Shown in pieces: positions 14,501 through 26,600 of a stretch of 64,000 nucleotides of DNA. The stretch is from Rhizophlyctis rosea (lineage: Eukaryota; Chytridiomycota; Chytridiomycetes; Rhizophlyctidales; Rhizophlyctidaceae). Within the stretch, counting starts at the first letter, position 1, and the number at the start of each line of letters is the position of its first letter. The translations under genes and the position numbers were made by a program. The notes under the pieces were generated by a model, which did no database searches, was not told the origin of the DNA, and saw only the letters and a program-made list of their open reading frames with translations. The stretch spans positions 60,500 to 124,499 of the forward strand of contig JADGJC010000098.1 of NCBI GenBank assembly GCA_027596075.1, read 5' to 3'.

Positions 14501-17500
14501 GCATTTTCGGGCTTGCCCAAAAGCGAACGGTTCGGACGGTAGAGGGCGATGTGTCTCGCCTCTGCTCGAGACACTCATCATTCGCCCATCAGCCTGATGA
14601 CGGACTCGAAACAGTTGTGCTTTTAGGGACTTGTAGGTGGACTGGATTAGCTTTTTGGGGGAGATGCATTGCAAAACTGGTAATAGTTAGTGATTTGGAT
14701 GTACGCTCTCTGAAAGGTGCACTGTCAGTTCTATGTGCCGAGTGACTTCAAGGACGCACCGCCATCGCATACGACTTCCCGTTCTTTTAATGCCTGACAA
14801 CACTGAGAGCAAAAAAAAGCTCTTATAGTCTATATCAGTATGATGCGCCGACGGCCTGGCAGACATGACGGACTTGGGCAGTCATTTGCTCTACTTATGA
14901 GGTTGAGGGAGCTGCAGTTCGACGTCCGTCGTTTGCAGCATGCCGTCGGCGTAGCGATAAATTCCGGAGATGGATGGGTACCCTTTGCAATACCCATGAG
15001 GGTCAGGCCAATGCGTTCCAAACGTTCGATCAGCTTTTAGCGGAAGTGTGAATAAGAGGGGTCTATCATGCGGACGGAAGCGCATGCCAGTGGAGTCTAG
15101 ACTCGACTGCGCTCCAAGGCAAGCCAGAAAGTGCAGACGTGAATATCTCATTTATACTTCGCGAAAGGGAACGGGCGCCAGGACCGATAAATCCAGCACC
15201 GTGCGTCTGAATGCCTCGGAACTGAGTGGTGTCATTGAGTGGAACCTGGACATCAGCTAATCACAGAAGTCCTTGTGCGCCAACCTGCCTTTTTTTTTCA
15301 AGTTTCAAAAGCGATATGCAGCTGTCAGTTTATTGTCATCAGGCTGCTGCAGATGGCAAATATGTCGCATCGGCCAATCATGACCACTTCATACTCTATG
15401 AATGAAAGACCCTTTGGGTGGTTATGCACCCCAATCTCTCATCCGCGATCCAATCAACGTATACTTGAACTTCTCGAAGGCGAAATGAGCAACTCACATT
15501 CTGATTGCTGCTCAGGCGTTGTCAATTACAATGTTTTTCCGCCATGGTCATTTTTCCCGTGGACGACTCACAGGGCTATGATGACGACCTCATCACCTCA
15601 TCATAGTTAAGAGAGATCCTCCGAATGTGATGCGCATTTTGGGAATCATGGGTTGCGGTGTAATACGAGTGGGTTGTTGAGGTACCATATGCGCATCACT
15701 GTGCCCACTATTTGCTCTTTTCGAGCAAAATGCAAATAGCATCTTGCGCGAGATTGACCGGCCGTTCCCTTCACAGCTCACTGCCTCCTCTGCCCTTCGA
15801 TTTACTGGATGCCCTTCCACTCCGATGGGGGATCATCACAAATTGTGCCACTAGTAACCAAGGTCATATACTGGTTCACTTCCATAGGCATTCAAGTGCT
15901 GACTGATGTAGAGTCATCCATACAGCTTGTGGGGTCTGCCAATCAGACGTCTCCAGACGGATATTCTGTGGCTGGGAGAAAGGGGGACCAGGAGTTGAAC
16001 CGGAGGCCTGGGTACAATCTTTGTTTTGGGTAGGCGTCATTACCGACTCTGCCACTGTGGCTAGTTTCAAATGTAACTGTACCGTGCTCAACCACATTTG
16101 CTCACTGTGCCCCCAACTCGGAGGTTCGAAACAGCCAAGTCCCCTGGTTAGCGAGATTGGCAGGGGAGGGCATGAGATAGCCGAAATAGACGCATCTCCG
16201 ACATCTCGGAAATAGTTGTACCAGAGGCTCTGGTTGCAGGCATTGGAAAGCCCTTGTATGATGATCGTACAAAGCCCTCCGGAGGCGGAGGCCTTCAGCC
16301 AAATGAACGAAAGGCGTTGTACGCAATATCTCAGCAGGTGTCTGGAGACGTCTGCGTCTGCTGATGTCTGGAGACGTCTGCGTCTGCAGATGGCTGAGGG
16401 AAGGGGGGTTTGAGATGATTCCTACTGAATATAGCTCCGCAAATGGTGCAAAATGAGTTGCACCCAAGTTTGTTCAGCAGTCTTGACTCCAGACTTCTAC
16501 AACTCCAGAGTCCAATGTTGTTTGCTATCCTTAACACTGGAACTTATTCGAACAGGAATCATTTGATGTGATGCCTGGAATCTGTGGGGTGCGTTAATGG
16601 GTGTGTTTTGGCTAAGCCTGATAGAAACTCATTGTAAGCCCATAATCACCAACCTCTATTGACAAGCCTTGTACTGGCAATTTGGCCAGGTCATGCATGT
16701 GCATCTTCGCCACATTTCATTCTTGCGTTAGCAGGTGAGGGTGGACTGGTGCTCCTATTGCAATGCTAAGTGACTTTGCATTCCCCTTCCACCAAAAAAA
16801 ATCTCGGTAAAATGGGGTTGGGAGGCATTAATGCACGTCGACTTCGAATTGAGTAATACAACTTCAACAGACCTGGTGACAGCAGCTACCATTCTCGAGT
16901 GGTCAGCATCTTACTACACAGGCATACAATTTGAATTGGAAGGGTTTCTAGGGCATGCTAGGATGTTCAGGCATGATGTCAAGGGGTCTACCAAAATTGA
17001 ACACAACACATCCTTTAAGTTGATGATGCAATTTCAAAGCGGAAAGTCAACCTCACTAACGTCCAAATCAGTTCAAGTTGTAGTTTGTTGTTACGATGAC
17101 CGACATTCCCATGACATAGCTTGTCAACAACGTTGAACTCAATGCAGGTAAACAAAGACGACTGAACGTCTTGCGGGATATATGGTAAGCAATTCAATCC
17201 CAGAGTGGCTTGATCTCCACCAATGTACGGGAATGTCAGAAGTTTACGCATGTCGGAATTCAAATGGCACATATGGCTGCTCGAGCAGAAACGTTCCTCT
17301 CAACTGATAGGAGTTGATCTCTCACTCAGCCCGCTTGCTGCTGCATCCTTTTGCTGCTTTAATATCAATCATATATTCATTGCCGTGTTGTTGGCCGGAA
17401 AAAACCATTTATGATCTGTGAGTGGCAGGCACATAGCAGATGTCCGCGATCTTGACTTCTGGCCACATAATGTCCCCCAACTCAAGATACAACGCATCAT

Positions 17501-20345
17501 CGCAATCCTCCAACAGTTCAACAATTGGACCACTCTGTAGGGCCATGTTCCAGTGATGCCTGTGATTGATTCATAGTTGCGGCAGTAGTACCTCCATCTA
17601 AGGCTCGCAGTATTTGAGCAGATTGAGATTGTTGAACAATTGAATTCGCTTCCTTTTTTGTGGATCTCTCGACTTGACCCGGAGCGCTGGAGGAGGGTCC
17701 ATTTGCATTTCCTCATGGGCAACTCCATGCGGTGCTACGAAAGTTAAGGGATTAGGGAAGCTTTGAAACCTCCATCGTTGACTGAAAGTTGCCTTCAGCG
17801 CCCGACTACACCGACTCTACTTCCGCTGGCTGATGCACTGAATTGTGCTTTATAACATCCGTCTCGACTGTCCCGCTATTCAGTCAGCCTGCCATTGTTG
17901 AGAATTGGTCCAGCTCATCACCCGGCGCCAGTTTTCCGACCAGGGGGAGAAGCAGCTTCGAAAGGCACAATGGGGCAAATAATCCCCCAAACGATGTGTA
18001 GTACAATGCTGTTGGGATGGAGGGTCCAATGGCGTCCTCTGGTGCGGTTGAGCGGCATATCTTTTTGTTGCCTTTCCTGAGGGTGATCCAAAACGGCGTC
18101 GATTGTGATTTTGGTCGTGGACTTCACGTGTCCCCTGCCGTCTGTCCCCTGCTGTTCAATGGAAGTCACTCTACTCAAATGCTGCGAAACATGCAGTGCG
18201 TACACCGGCGGCTTGCTTGATGGAGGATGGCATTCTTACTACTTGGTAATCCTGTTGTGCGACCGCTGACCAGCACGCACGAAGTGATCAAGTAAGAAAA
18301 AAAGAAAATGATAGCTTAACGGTCGCACAGTTTCAATGGCAGCAGCAGAGGGCACACACAGATTTTTGCTCGTAGTAGAAGATGATCCAGTAGTGGATGC
18401 CCGCGCCCATCCGACATATCTCGTCACGTTGACCATGAAATGGACCGCATCAACCTTTTCAACAATTTTATGAGGCATTCGATCAAAGTCTTAGAAGGAT
18501 GATGGCGCTTGCACCAGAAGGCGGTCAAGTTGTCCGAGCAATACATGTTTTACGTCGCGGTCTGATTTCGCACACGAGATGGAGACGTTGTCACACCTCG
18601 TCTGACGGAGTGCAGGCGAATGATGAGATGATTTGTAATGTTTGGTTCGCTTTGGTTCTGCAGACACAGCCATACCACAAGACGTCCCAACACTTTTTCC
18701 ATTAAAGTGTAGCACATTGTAATGGGGATCAACAATCAAATCGGCGTGTTATCACGCATCTAAGCGCACCGTACAATGTGAACACACCCTCTTCTCATGT
18801 TTCCCATGGAACGATTCACAACGCATGCTTTTTGTTCGATGTCCCTTCACGCTGGGAAAGAGTGGTACTTAGAGACAGCGTATGAAACAAATACCGCAAG
18901 ACTGACCTGTTTGTCGTGACCATTGCGCAGTAAGTCAGAGTGAAGGCAAAGGCACCGGATGTTCCTGATGGCTTTGATGATTCGCGCACAGGTGTCGGTG
19001 TGAGATGATGCTGGTCATGACCCAGGGAGAGTACACACAAAAAAAGACAAATCATCCACGGCTGAATGACAATATACATGCTTCCAGCATTTATGCTCAT
19101 TCAATCATGCTGACTAAAGCTCGTTCATCGGGATCATTTCTCAATCTGCGAAGGTTGGGAGGAATGTTGCAGTCAGGAAAGAGCAAACAACGGGGAACAT
19201 CGAAAAAAACCAAGTCAAAAAGGAACGGATGGAGAAATGCTATGACGTGCTGAATGTCCTCACAGCTGATGGTTGTAGGTACATCAAACCAACCTTTTTT
19301 CACCTCGGACGGAATTTCAGTACAACAGCCTGATGCTCAATGAAGTCGCATATATACATGTGTAACATTTCCTGCATTTAATGTCTCGCCAAATGAAAAA
19401 AAAAGATTATTTCGAGAAATACGGAAGTATTTGGAGTGGTGGACCCGAGGAACTGGGCTGGAACATCGCAGGAAATAGCCGTCAACCACGAGTTAGATCC
19501 TGATAAGCCCCTCATATGATAAGCGAAAAGTACTGAAAGTCACCATAATCAAGATACAATGCACCTCCAGACAGACATTAGATAACAAAAGAGTGAAGGA
19601 ACCATTAAGATATCACTCCACACAAGGGAGGCATGTTTGTACCAGAATCGTGCTCGAAAGATGCAACCTCCTCTCACATACCGATGAACTTCGGCAAAGT
19701 TCTCACACTTTGTCGGCACGAGTATAAGTCACAAAAAAAAAAAACAGACAGAGTTCCTCGGATTCCATATATCTCAAAATGTCAGTCTTGTCATCCGCCA
19801 CTCAAAACAGCAATATCAACTCTGTCTCATGCACTGTACTCCACTCATGTACTCCACTCAATGTAACCGAAAGAAAAAGCTTCAACGTCAAAAAGATACC
19901 AATCCACAATCCAATACTCTATCGCAATGATGTTTCAATCCATCACCATTCCTTGTTCTTCACCAACATCATCACCTCCCTCCTCCCCATCCCCATCCCC
20001 ACCACCCATAAACCCTCCCACCCCACCTCCACCCCCCTTCCACAAAGTGCTATCGTTCAATATACTCGCAGCTTCGACCGACATGACGCCTCGATGGGTT
20101 TGGCGACGTGTTGCTGTGGATGAGAAAAAAGAAATCACCACACTTAATGTGGAGGCACCCGATGCCAAACATGCAGAAAGGAACTCAAACCTGAATGGAA
20201 CAACACACTCCTTGCATTGATCGTCAAACAACTCCGTGCTAGGGCTTGGTTGAGACTGAATATTGAGCCGCTGTGGCAGAACATGCAATGGAGTCAAATA
20301 TGGGGGGATTGCGCAACTGGTCTAAATTCAGAAATACCCCGCAAC
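14500..20345. other. Gene-poor intergenic DNA, possible tRNA-like fragment at about 16 kb
   Basis: No supported gene. Near 15.98-16.06 kb the minus strand carries an A-box-like TGGCAGAGTCGG and, about 50 nt on, a B-box-like GGTTCAACTCC, but the acceptor stem does not pair, so I do not call a tRNA. Short purine- or pyrimidine-rich stretches and open frames without conserved motifs make up the rest. Between 16.34 and 16.39 kb the phrase TCTGGAGACGTCTGCGTCTGC is repeated twice in tandem. Confidence 0.5.
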
Positions 20346-21604
20346 CTACAGATTAATGACATCATAAGGCCCCCGCACTTCCATCGCCCTCTGCGCCTCG
20401 CTCGAAATGATGACGTTTTTGCCTTTCGTCAGGCGAATCAACGCCGCGGAGTTTGTTATTAGGTGTCGTCGTGCGGTTTGGTCTGTGTAGATTGGAGGTG
20501 TGTGAGTGGTGAAGATGCGCCTCTCGCCTCAACCATTTCTGCGGTGCCTTTTGGCCATGACACCAGCTTCGCTGGCCACTAAGGCGCTGCGCGCCAGCCT
20601 GTGCCCTCCGCGCATTGAATAGCCAGCTTCGCTGGCTCCCAGCCTACCCACGCTCTAGGCGCTTCGCGGCAGACTGCGCACTCCGCGCACCTGTTAGCCA
20701 GCTTCGCTAGCAATCCATTCGCTATCGCTCATACCCTCCGCCTACCAAATAGCCAGCATGGCTGGCACCCCGTTCGCTATCAATCACATCGTCACCGCTC
20801 ATACCGTCATCGCTCACACAGTCCCCTCTCATCTCCACAACATCAATGAATACACCCGGAACACCCACCTCGAATAGCGGGTCCATAACAAATCTCAAAG
20901 TATATTCCTCTTTGCACGGCCAGATTCACTGTTGGGGCCTTTATATAGAAGGGAAGACGAGAACCCATGTCGAGAGAGATGATATCTACTTCGAATGTCT
21001 GGCATGATTGTTGGAATAGTTTCTCGGTCATGGGGCGGATAGCGACGATGTCGTAGGAGTTTATGTTAGCATTGGATCCGTTCTATATGTGAGATATGAT
21101 GGATGGTTCAAGGTGAGCATGCATGGTTTCCCAGGAGAGGATGTGACAGTGGATATGTACCAATTGGTAGTTCTGACTGGCGTCTTCAGCGATGATGGTG
21201 ATGCGGGAGAGTTCGCGTAGTTGGTGTGGTGTGCGTGGGCCGTTGGATATTAGCGGTGATACTATGTCTTTGGATTTCTGATTTTTGGGCTGTGAGGTTT
21301 CGAGTTTGATGGGATTGGGCTGGGAGGTGGGGCAAATAGACGCATTGAGAGGGGAGTTCATATTGGCTGCAGCTGAAGTTCTGTGGGAACATACTTTGGT
21401 TACTGCGGCTTTTGCTCCTGTGACGATGTGGTTACATGCTATAACGTCATAGCCAACTTTGAGGTAGAGTGAGTGTATGTAGCAGAATGCGGGAGCATGA
21501 ATATGCGCGAACATACAAGTTCTCAGGGTGTCGATAGTCCTTTTCACTTCGGGGTCTGGTTGGCCACCCACTTCCCGCCAAGGCACGCTCAGGTCGGTAA
21601 ACAT
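20346..21604 (-). CDS. RPP1: RNase P / RNase MRP protein subunit p30 (Rpp1)
   Basis: Protein subunit of nuclear RNase P and RNase MRP, needed for tRNA 5' processing and pre-rRNA cleavage. Four exons join in frame: 21604-21517, 21456-21161, 21082-20869 and 20482-20346, about 244 residues. The order of hallmarks matches the family: the N-terminal MFTDLSVPW start, a GYDVIACNH strand, LRELSRITII, then SYDIVAIRP, EKLFQQSCQ, EVDIISLDM, RLPFYIK, RGIYFEICYGPAIR, and the end ITNSAALIRLTKGKNVIIS followed by the usual C-terminal PYDVINL. The TIM-barrel-like fold of the family is inferred from this. The start is the ATG giving the conserved MF-DL opening. Intron 3 (20868-20483) is unusually large for this locus and holds hairpin repeats. 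The gene diverges from the methyltransferase gene starting at 21915. Confidence 0.93.
20571..20776. repeat. Hairpin repeats with TTCG loops inside Rpp1 intron 3
   Basis: Four copies of a short inverted repeat of the form GCCAGCTTCGCTGGC occur near 20571, 20621, 20697 and 20751; the last has ATG in place of TCG in its loop (GCCAGCATGGCTGGC). Between them lie related GC-rich palindromic pieces such as GGCGCTGCGCGCC and GGCGCTTCGCGGC. In the intron RNA each would fold into a stem capped by a stable UUCG-type loop. They recall mobile GC-rich hairpin elements known from fungal organelle genomes; here they sit in a nuclear intron. Confidence 0.8.
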
Positions 21605-21914
21605 GAATTGGGGCTTTCTATTAACGTAGCGAGGGTGATACTGCTAACGTTGCAGGCAAGTGATGGTATGCTAATGCTGGTGCGTTGCGTCCTCCCGCAA
21701 ATAGATGGTGGATCGTGAAGCGTGGGAAGATGGAGTGGACAAAAGGGTGACGGGAGAGACGGGAAGCTGATGGGTGTAAAAATAGCAGCGTGGATGACTC
21801 ATCATCGTGTTGACTCACTTCCCTCAACTCCAACACTTGCCAATCCCATTTCCGTCTCTCCCACCTAAAAATAGGTAACCCAGATCTCACCTCCTAACCT
21901 TGGAAGCCGACAGC
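21605..21914. promoter_or_regulatory. Divergent promoter region between Rpp1 and the methyltransferase gene
   Basis: About 310 bp separate the start codons of two head-to-head genes whose products act on RNA and in mitochondria. No TATA box is obvious. Assignment as a shared promoter rests only on gene orientation and spacing. Confidence 0.5.
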
Positions 21915-23605
21915 ATGCCTCCATTAGGATCACCTAGAGTATTTGCTTTGGTGGTGGGAAGCGTGGGGCTGTACGGTGTTGCGGCATATGGAGGGTTCCA
22001 TGCATACAAAGTATACAAGGCACCAACTCCACCACCAGGAATAGAAGACCCAAAACACCAACACTGTTATACTGGTGTATACAATGCTCTCGCACCAGAG
22101 TATGATACTATGATCAGTATGGACGAGTGGTTCATGGGTGTCGGGACTCTGAGGTGGAGTCTAATGAAGCAGGCAAAGGTATCGTGTGTGCATGTGCTCT
22201 TTCTCGCCGGCTAAGCTTCTTGCTCACAAGGGGTTTGGAGTGGGGCGATTGGGGTCAATGGAGTGGGAATGAGGTTGGGGTTGGTGGGGATGAGGTTGCG
22301 GTGGGGTGCGGGTTGGGGTGGGGGTGGGGGTGGGGTNNNNNNNNNNGGGCCGCGGGGCCCGCCCCCCCCGCGCCCCCCGCCGCCGCCCCCCCCCCCCCCC
22401 CGCCGATGATGCCACAAAATGCTTACAAATTACACATATATATAAAGGGCAAAGTACTAGAAGTCTCAACCGGAACAGGCCGCAACCTAGAATACTACCC
22501 AAAACCCCAAATAGACCAACTAATCCTCTCCGACACTAACGAATCCATGCTCCGCCGCGCCTTCGACAAGTGCAAAAACGACTCCCTCCGCGCCTCCCTA
22601 CCTCCCCTATCCTTCAAAATCATTGATGCCGAAAACATCCCATCCCCTCCCGCCGAGTTCGACACCGTCGTTGAGACTTTTGGTCTGTGCTCGTGCGCAG
22701 ATCCTGTGGCGAGTCTGAAGGAAATGGCGAGAGTCTGTAAACCTGATGGACGAATCCTACTGCTTGAACACGGGCGAAGTTATTACAACTGGTTGAACGA
22801 CGCGCTAGATAAGACTGCCGGTGATCATGCGCAGACGTGGGGCTGTTGGTGGAATAGGGACATTGAGGGATTGATTGATCAGGCGGGGTTGGAGATTGTG
22901 GAGATCAAGCGTGTTCATTTAGGCACCACATACTACATCGTCGCGAAACCTGGTTCAACCTCTAGTTCTAATAGTGCCGCAACCACGTCCGATCCCAAAA
23001 CCCTCCAACTCCCACTTCTAGCACTAGTGGCTACCCTACGCATGAGATCCCCCGCATCCCGCACCTCCCTCCTCCGCCATCTCCCCTTCTTCAACCGCCC
23101 AACACAAGCGTACCGCACCCTTCTCCGCCCCTTCGCCCCTACCACAACCCGCCTCCTCCACCTCACCCGCCCAACCCTCTCCGACTCCCCACCACAACCA
23201 AAACCAACCCCAAATATCCCCCTCGGCAAAACCGACAAAACCCTCCTAATAGGCATGACATGCAAAGTCTGCCAACACCGCCAATACAAGCCCATGTCGC
23301 GGACCGCGTACGAAAAGGGCATCGTTCTCATTCGGTGTGATGGGTGTCAGAACTTGCATTTAATTGCGGATCATATTGGGTGGTTTGATAAGCCGGGGAA
23401 TATTGAGCAGATTTTGAGGGAGAAGGGGGAGAGTGTGGAGAGGATGAGGGTTAGTGTTGGTGCGGGGGGTGAGGGAGGGGGGGAGGAGTTGCAGTTTGTG
23501 CCGGAGGGGGTTAGGGAGGAGTTGGAGAGGGGTGGGGAGGGGGAAGGGAAGGGGGATGGGGAGGGGAAGGGGGTGTATCTTGTTGGTGGGGGTGAGAAGC
23601 AATAG
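21915..23605 (+). CDS. OMS1-like SAM methyltransferase continuous with a Zim17-type (DNL) zinc-ribbon domain
   Basis: Exon 1 is 21915-22178 and exon 2 is 22448-23605; the intron holds the assembly gap. The N-terminal part has a hydrophobic segment near residues 8-25, then EYDTMISMDEWFMGVGTLRW and, after the splice, the class I methyltransferase motif GKVLEVSTGTGRNL. This arrangement fits the OMS1-like mitochondrial inner-membrane methyltransferases. Without any stop the frame continues into a second segment that starts with an Arg/Ser/Leu-rich stretch from the Met codon at 23041, typical of a mitochondrial presequence, and then a zinc ribbon with CKVC and CDGC pairs and LIADHIGWF. That is the Zim17/Tim15/Hep1 family, a chaperone keeping mitochondrial Hsp70 soluble; the signature DNL reads DHI here. 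Either this is a true fusion or Zim17 is made from the internal Met. The extreme C-terminus is Gly/Glu-rich low complexity. Confidence 0.85.
22179..22447 (+). other. Intron with assembly gap and GC homopolymer tracts
   Basis: The interval between the two exons of the methyltransferase gene contains TGGGG-type repeats up to the ten N at 22337-22346 and long C and CCG runs after it, ending in a normal pyrimidine-poor TATATAAAG acceptor. The sequence around the gap is probably unreliable. It should not be translated, although an open frame runs through it. Confidence 0.8.
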
Positions 23606-26600
23606 TTTCCGTATGCGGCTTTTGACATCTTAGATAAATAATACTGATCAGAATCATTTGTATATACACATCCTTTCACATCAAAGTAATATCTTAACTC
23701 ATAAGACACTATGTGATGGATGTTGTGCCACGAGTGGATCATGACTATGGTTCCAAGTCCCATACTGATGCTTTCACATGCAGAAGCAGTTCAATTTTTC
23801 TTTTCGTCTCGTTGTTCGCATCATCAGGAGATGACCATGACCTTCCATCCCCACTCAGGGTGTTTGAAAATCGCCATCACAACGGACAATGATAAACAAT
23901 GGAACGGGCGAGCACCATCTCCCCTTTCCGAACTCCTGACTACTCCTCATATTGCTTTTTGCCCTCTTGTGCCCCATCCAACCTTTTCACAATCCAGAAA
24001 ATCCAGTCCCAACAAGACACCCCGGCAACAGCGGCACACCAACCCAAGCGGAAGCAGCTGGTTCATGCACTTTGTGCCGGAAGAGAGTCTTCGGAATAAA
24101 TGATGCTTTCCCTCAGGCGACGTTTTTTTGCATGATACACAGAGAATTTGTGTATATATTCCTTTGTGTATAGGTTCCTCCTCAAACTTCATGCATTTGA
24201 AACACTCCACGCGTGGGCTCGACGCATCTAGTACGTACTGGACCACGGGTTGTGTCCCCAATTCTCCATACCCAAAGCTTAACATATTGTGTTTCTTTTC
24301 CCCGGTTGTTGGCCTCTTGGCCACATCCGGTAATAAGGAGATGATCTTGAGTCCATCACACAGCCTCTGACTGGAGTGACTGGTGTCCAAGCGCGACGAA
24401 CGACGAGATATCCCACAGGCTGGCAAGGGCCTCACCCGCCTACTTCCGACATTCCTCCCTGTTTCATCTTTTTTGCTATGTGTATCGCGAATGAATCGAA
24501 CTTTCAACAGCCAAAGCACGAAAAGGAAATCAAATCCCCCCAAGATCACATAACAATCGAAAGAAGCCCTTTGATTCTTTTGACAGGTACGCATTCACAA
24601 CTAACCATAGGGCTGTCCATGATGTGTTGATTAAAGCTCAATCCAGTGGTTTTTGGTGTATGAGATAGTATTGATCAAAATCATTTGTATATAGACATTC
24701 GCGCATTGAAAGCACATTGAAGAAATGCATTCGTTCAAGAGACATTGGTCAAAATGCGTCCTGTGCGGCCGGAGGATCATGGCTTGCTTCCCAATCTCAT
24801 TTCGATGTTGTTACATCTGATCATTGGTTGTCTTTTCCCATTTTGTATTCCGCATCACGGAATTGGCCATGGTCTCATAGTTCCATTCTAGGTGTTCCAA
24901 CACGTCGTACAACAGCTAGCAAACCATAATGACAATAAACCGGAAAGGCGAGCGCCAACCGCCGTCTACTCCCTCTTTATATCCTCAACACAGGCATGTC
25001 GTTTTTGCCTCGTGTGTCGTATCAACTCGTATCCATCGTGATGCACCGCCCTGAAAAACAATCCTCACCAACCAGTCACCTTTTCACGCCAGCAAGTATG
25101 TGCTGCATCAACTCATGCGACAGCACTGACAGCCGCTATACCATGCGGGTCTATCAACCGTCGCCGGAGTCAAAAGTAAATTTTACCCGCCGTATCGGTT
25201 CTAGAAAAATACATGTAAAGCGTTTCGAATCATCCATGGAGAATCTCCAGTCCATACCAATCTCCAGTCCATACCGGCGGATTCCACGGTTATAAAAATG
25301 AGGTTTACTGAAGCTGTTATCTTGACGGGCTTGCCCCGATGTCGTCAGTCTATGGTGGGGAGGGAGAGGGGGAGGAGTTGCAGTTTGTGCCGGAGAGGGT
25401 TAGGCAGGAGTTGGAGAGGGAAGTGGAGGGTGGGGAGGGGAAGGGGGTGTATCGTGTTGGTGGGGAAGAGAAGAATTAACCTTTCTATCGCTTTTGAGTC
25501 TCTTTGGATAATACAAATCAGAAATCATCTGTATATACACATTTTTCATTGAAAAGTGTCATATTCGCTCAAAAGACATACGTGATGGATTTTGTGCAAA
25601 CCAGCGGATCATCAGTATGATTCCGGGTCCCATATTTATGCTAACACATTCAGAAGGACTTCAGCTTCTTCTTTTCCTATCGTCTATCCCATGACCAGTA
25701 TGACCTTCCATCCCCACTCAAGCTGTTGAGAAATGCCCAAGGGCAGCCAACAATGAACAGAAATGTGACCAACATGGGAGCATCGGAGCACGGGCCAACC
25801 GCCGCCTCCGATTCTCGCAAAAACGGCACCCTTTGCTTTTTGCCCTCCTGTGTCCCAGTTGTCACATCCAACCTTTCAACACCCCAGAAACAAGCCAGCT
25901 ACCATTCCCTACCCGGCGATATTCATCCATCAACTCAATCGGGAGCAGCCGTCTCAAGCACTTTGCGCCGGAGAGACTCTACGGAATAAATGATGCTTGC
26001 CATCTGGCGAATTGTTTTTTTGAACATTAAACAGAGCATTTGTTGTACATCTTTCCTCTTCAAACTGATGTAGTCGAACTATTCCCACGCGTGGGCTCCA
26101 TCTAGGAACAACTGGATCACGGTGTCGTTTCCCGAATCCTTCGTAGCCAGACATTCAAGTTTCCGATCCTTTTTGGGCAGTTGTTGGCGCTTTGAGAGTT
26201 ATGACTTATCGCGTTCCCCTCATCATGGGGGATGGGATTCGGATTCACCATTCTACATGACGGGGAGTTAGGGAAGACCTTACCTGCCTACTTCGGATCC
26301 TCTGCGTTCTATCACTTCCTTTTCATGCGTGTCGTGGGTCAAGCCAACTTTCCCCAGCCAGGGCACGGAAAGAAAACTGAAACGCGGGGCACTATTACAC
26401 AACAACCGGAAGGTGATCTTGGACTATTTTCACAGCATATCATTCACAACTAATGATAATGTGTTACTGAAATCAAAAATGAGCCCTGTGTCCAGTGGTA
26501 CGGTATTTTGATTTGTGCGTTAGCAATGTGTGATTGTCATAAGAGACTCAGCACGAATCAAGGACTGCAGAAGAGATAGGGAGTGAACATTCCACAAGTA

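Noticed and set aside
15980..16065. tRNA gene on the minus strand
   Set aside because: A- and B-box-like elements are present but the acceptor stem does not pair and the T stem has a mismatch. At most a tRNA-derived repeat fragment.
22127..22447. Coding sequence through the N gap
   Set aside because: The frame is open only because of G- and C-rich repeats; the good splice sites at 22179 and 22447 remove it.
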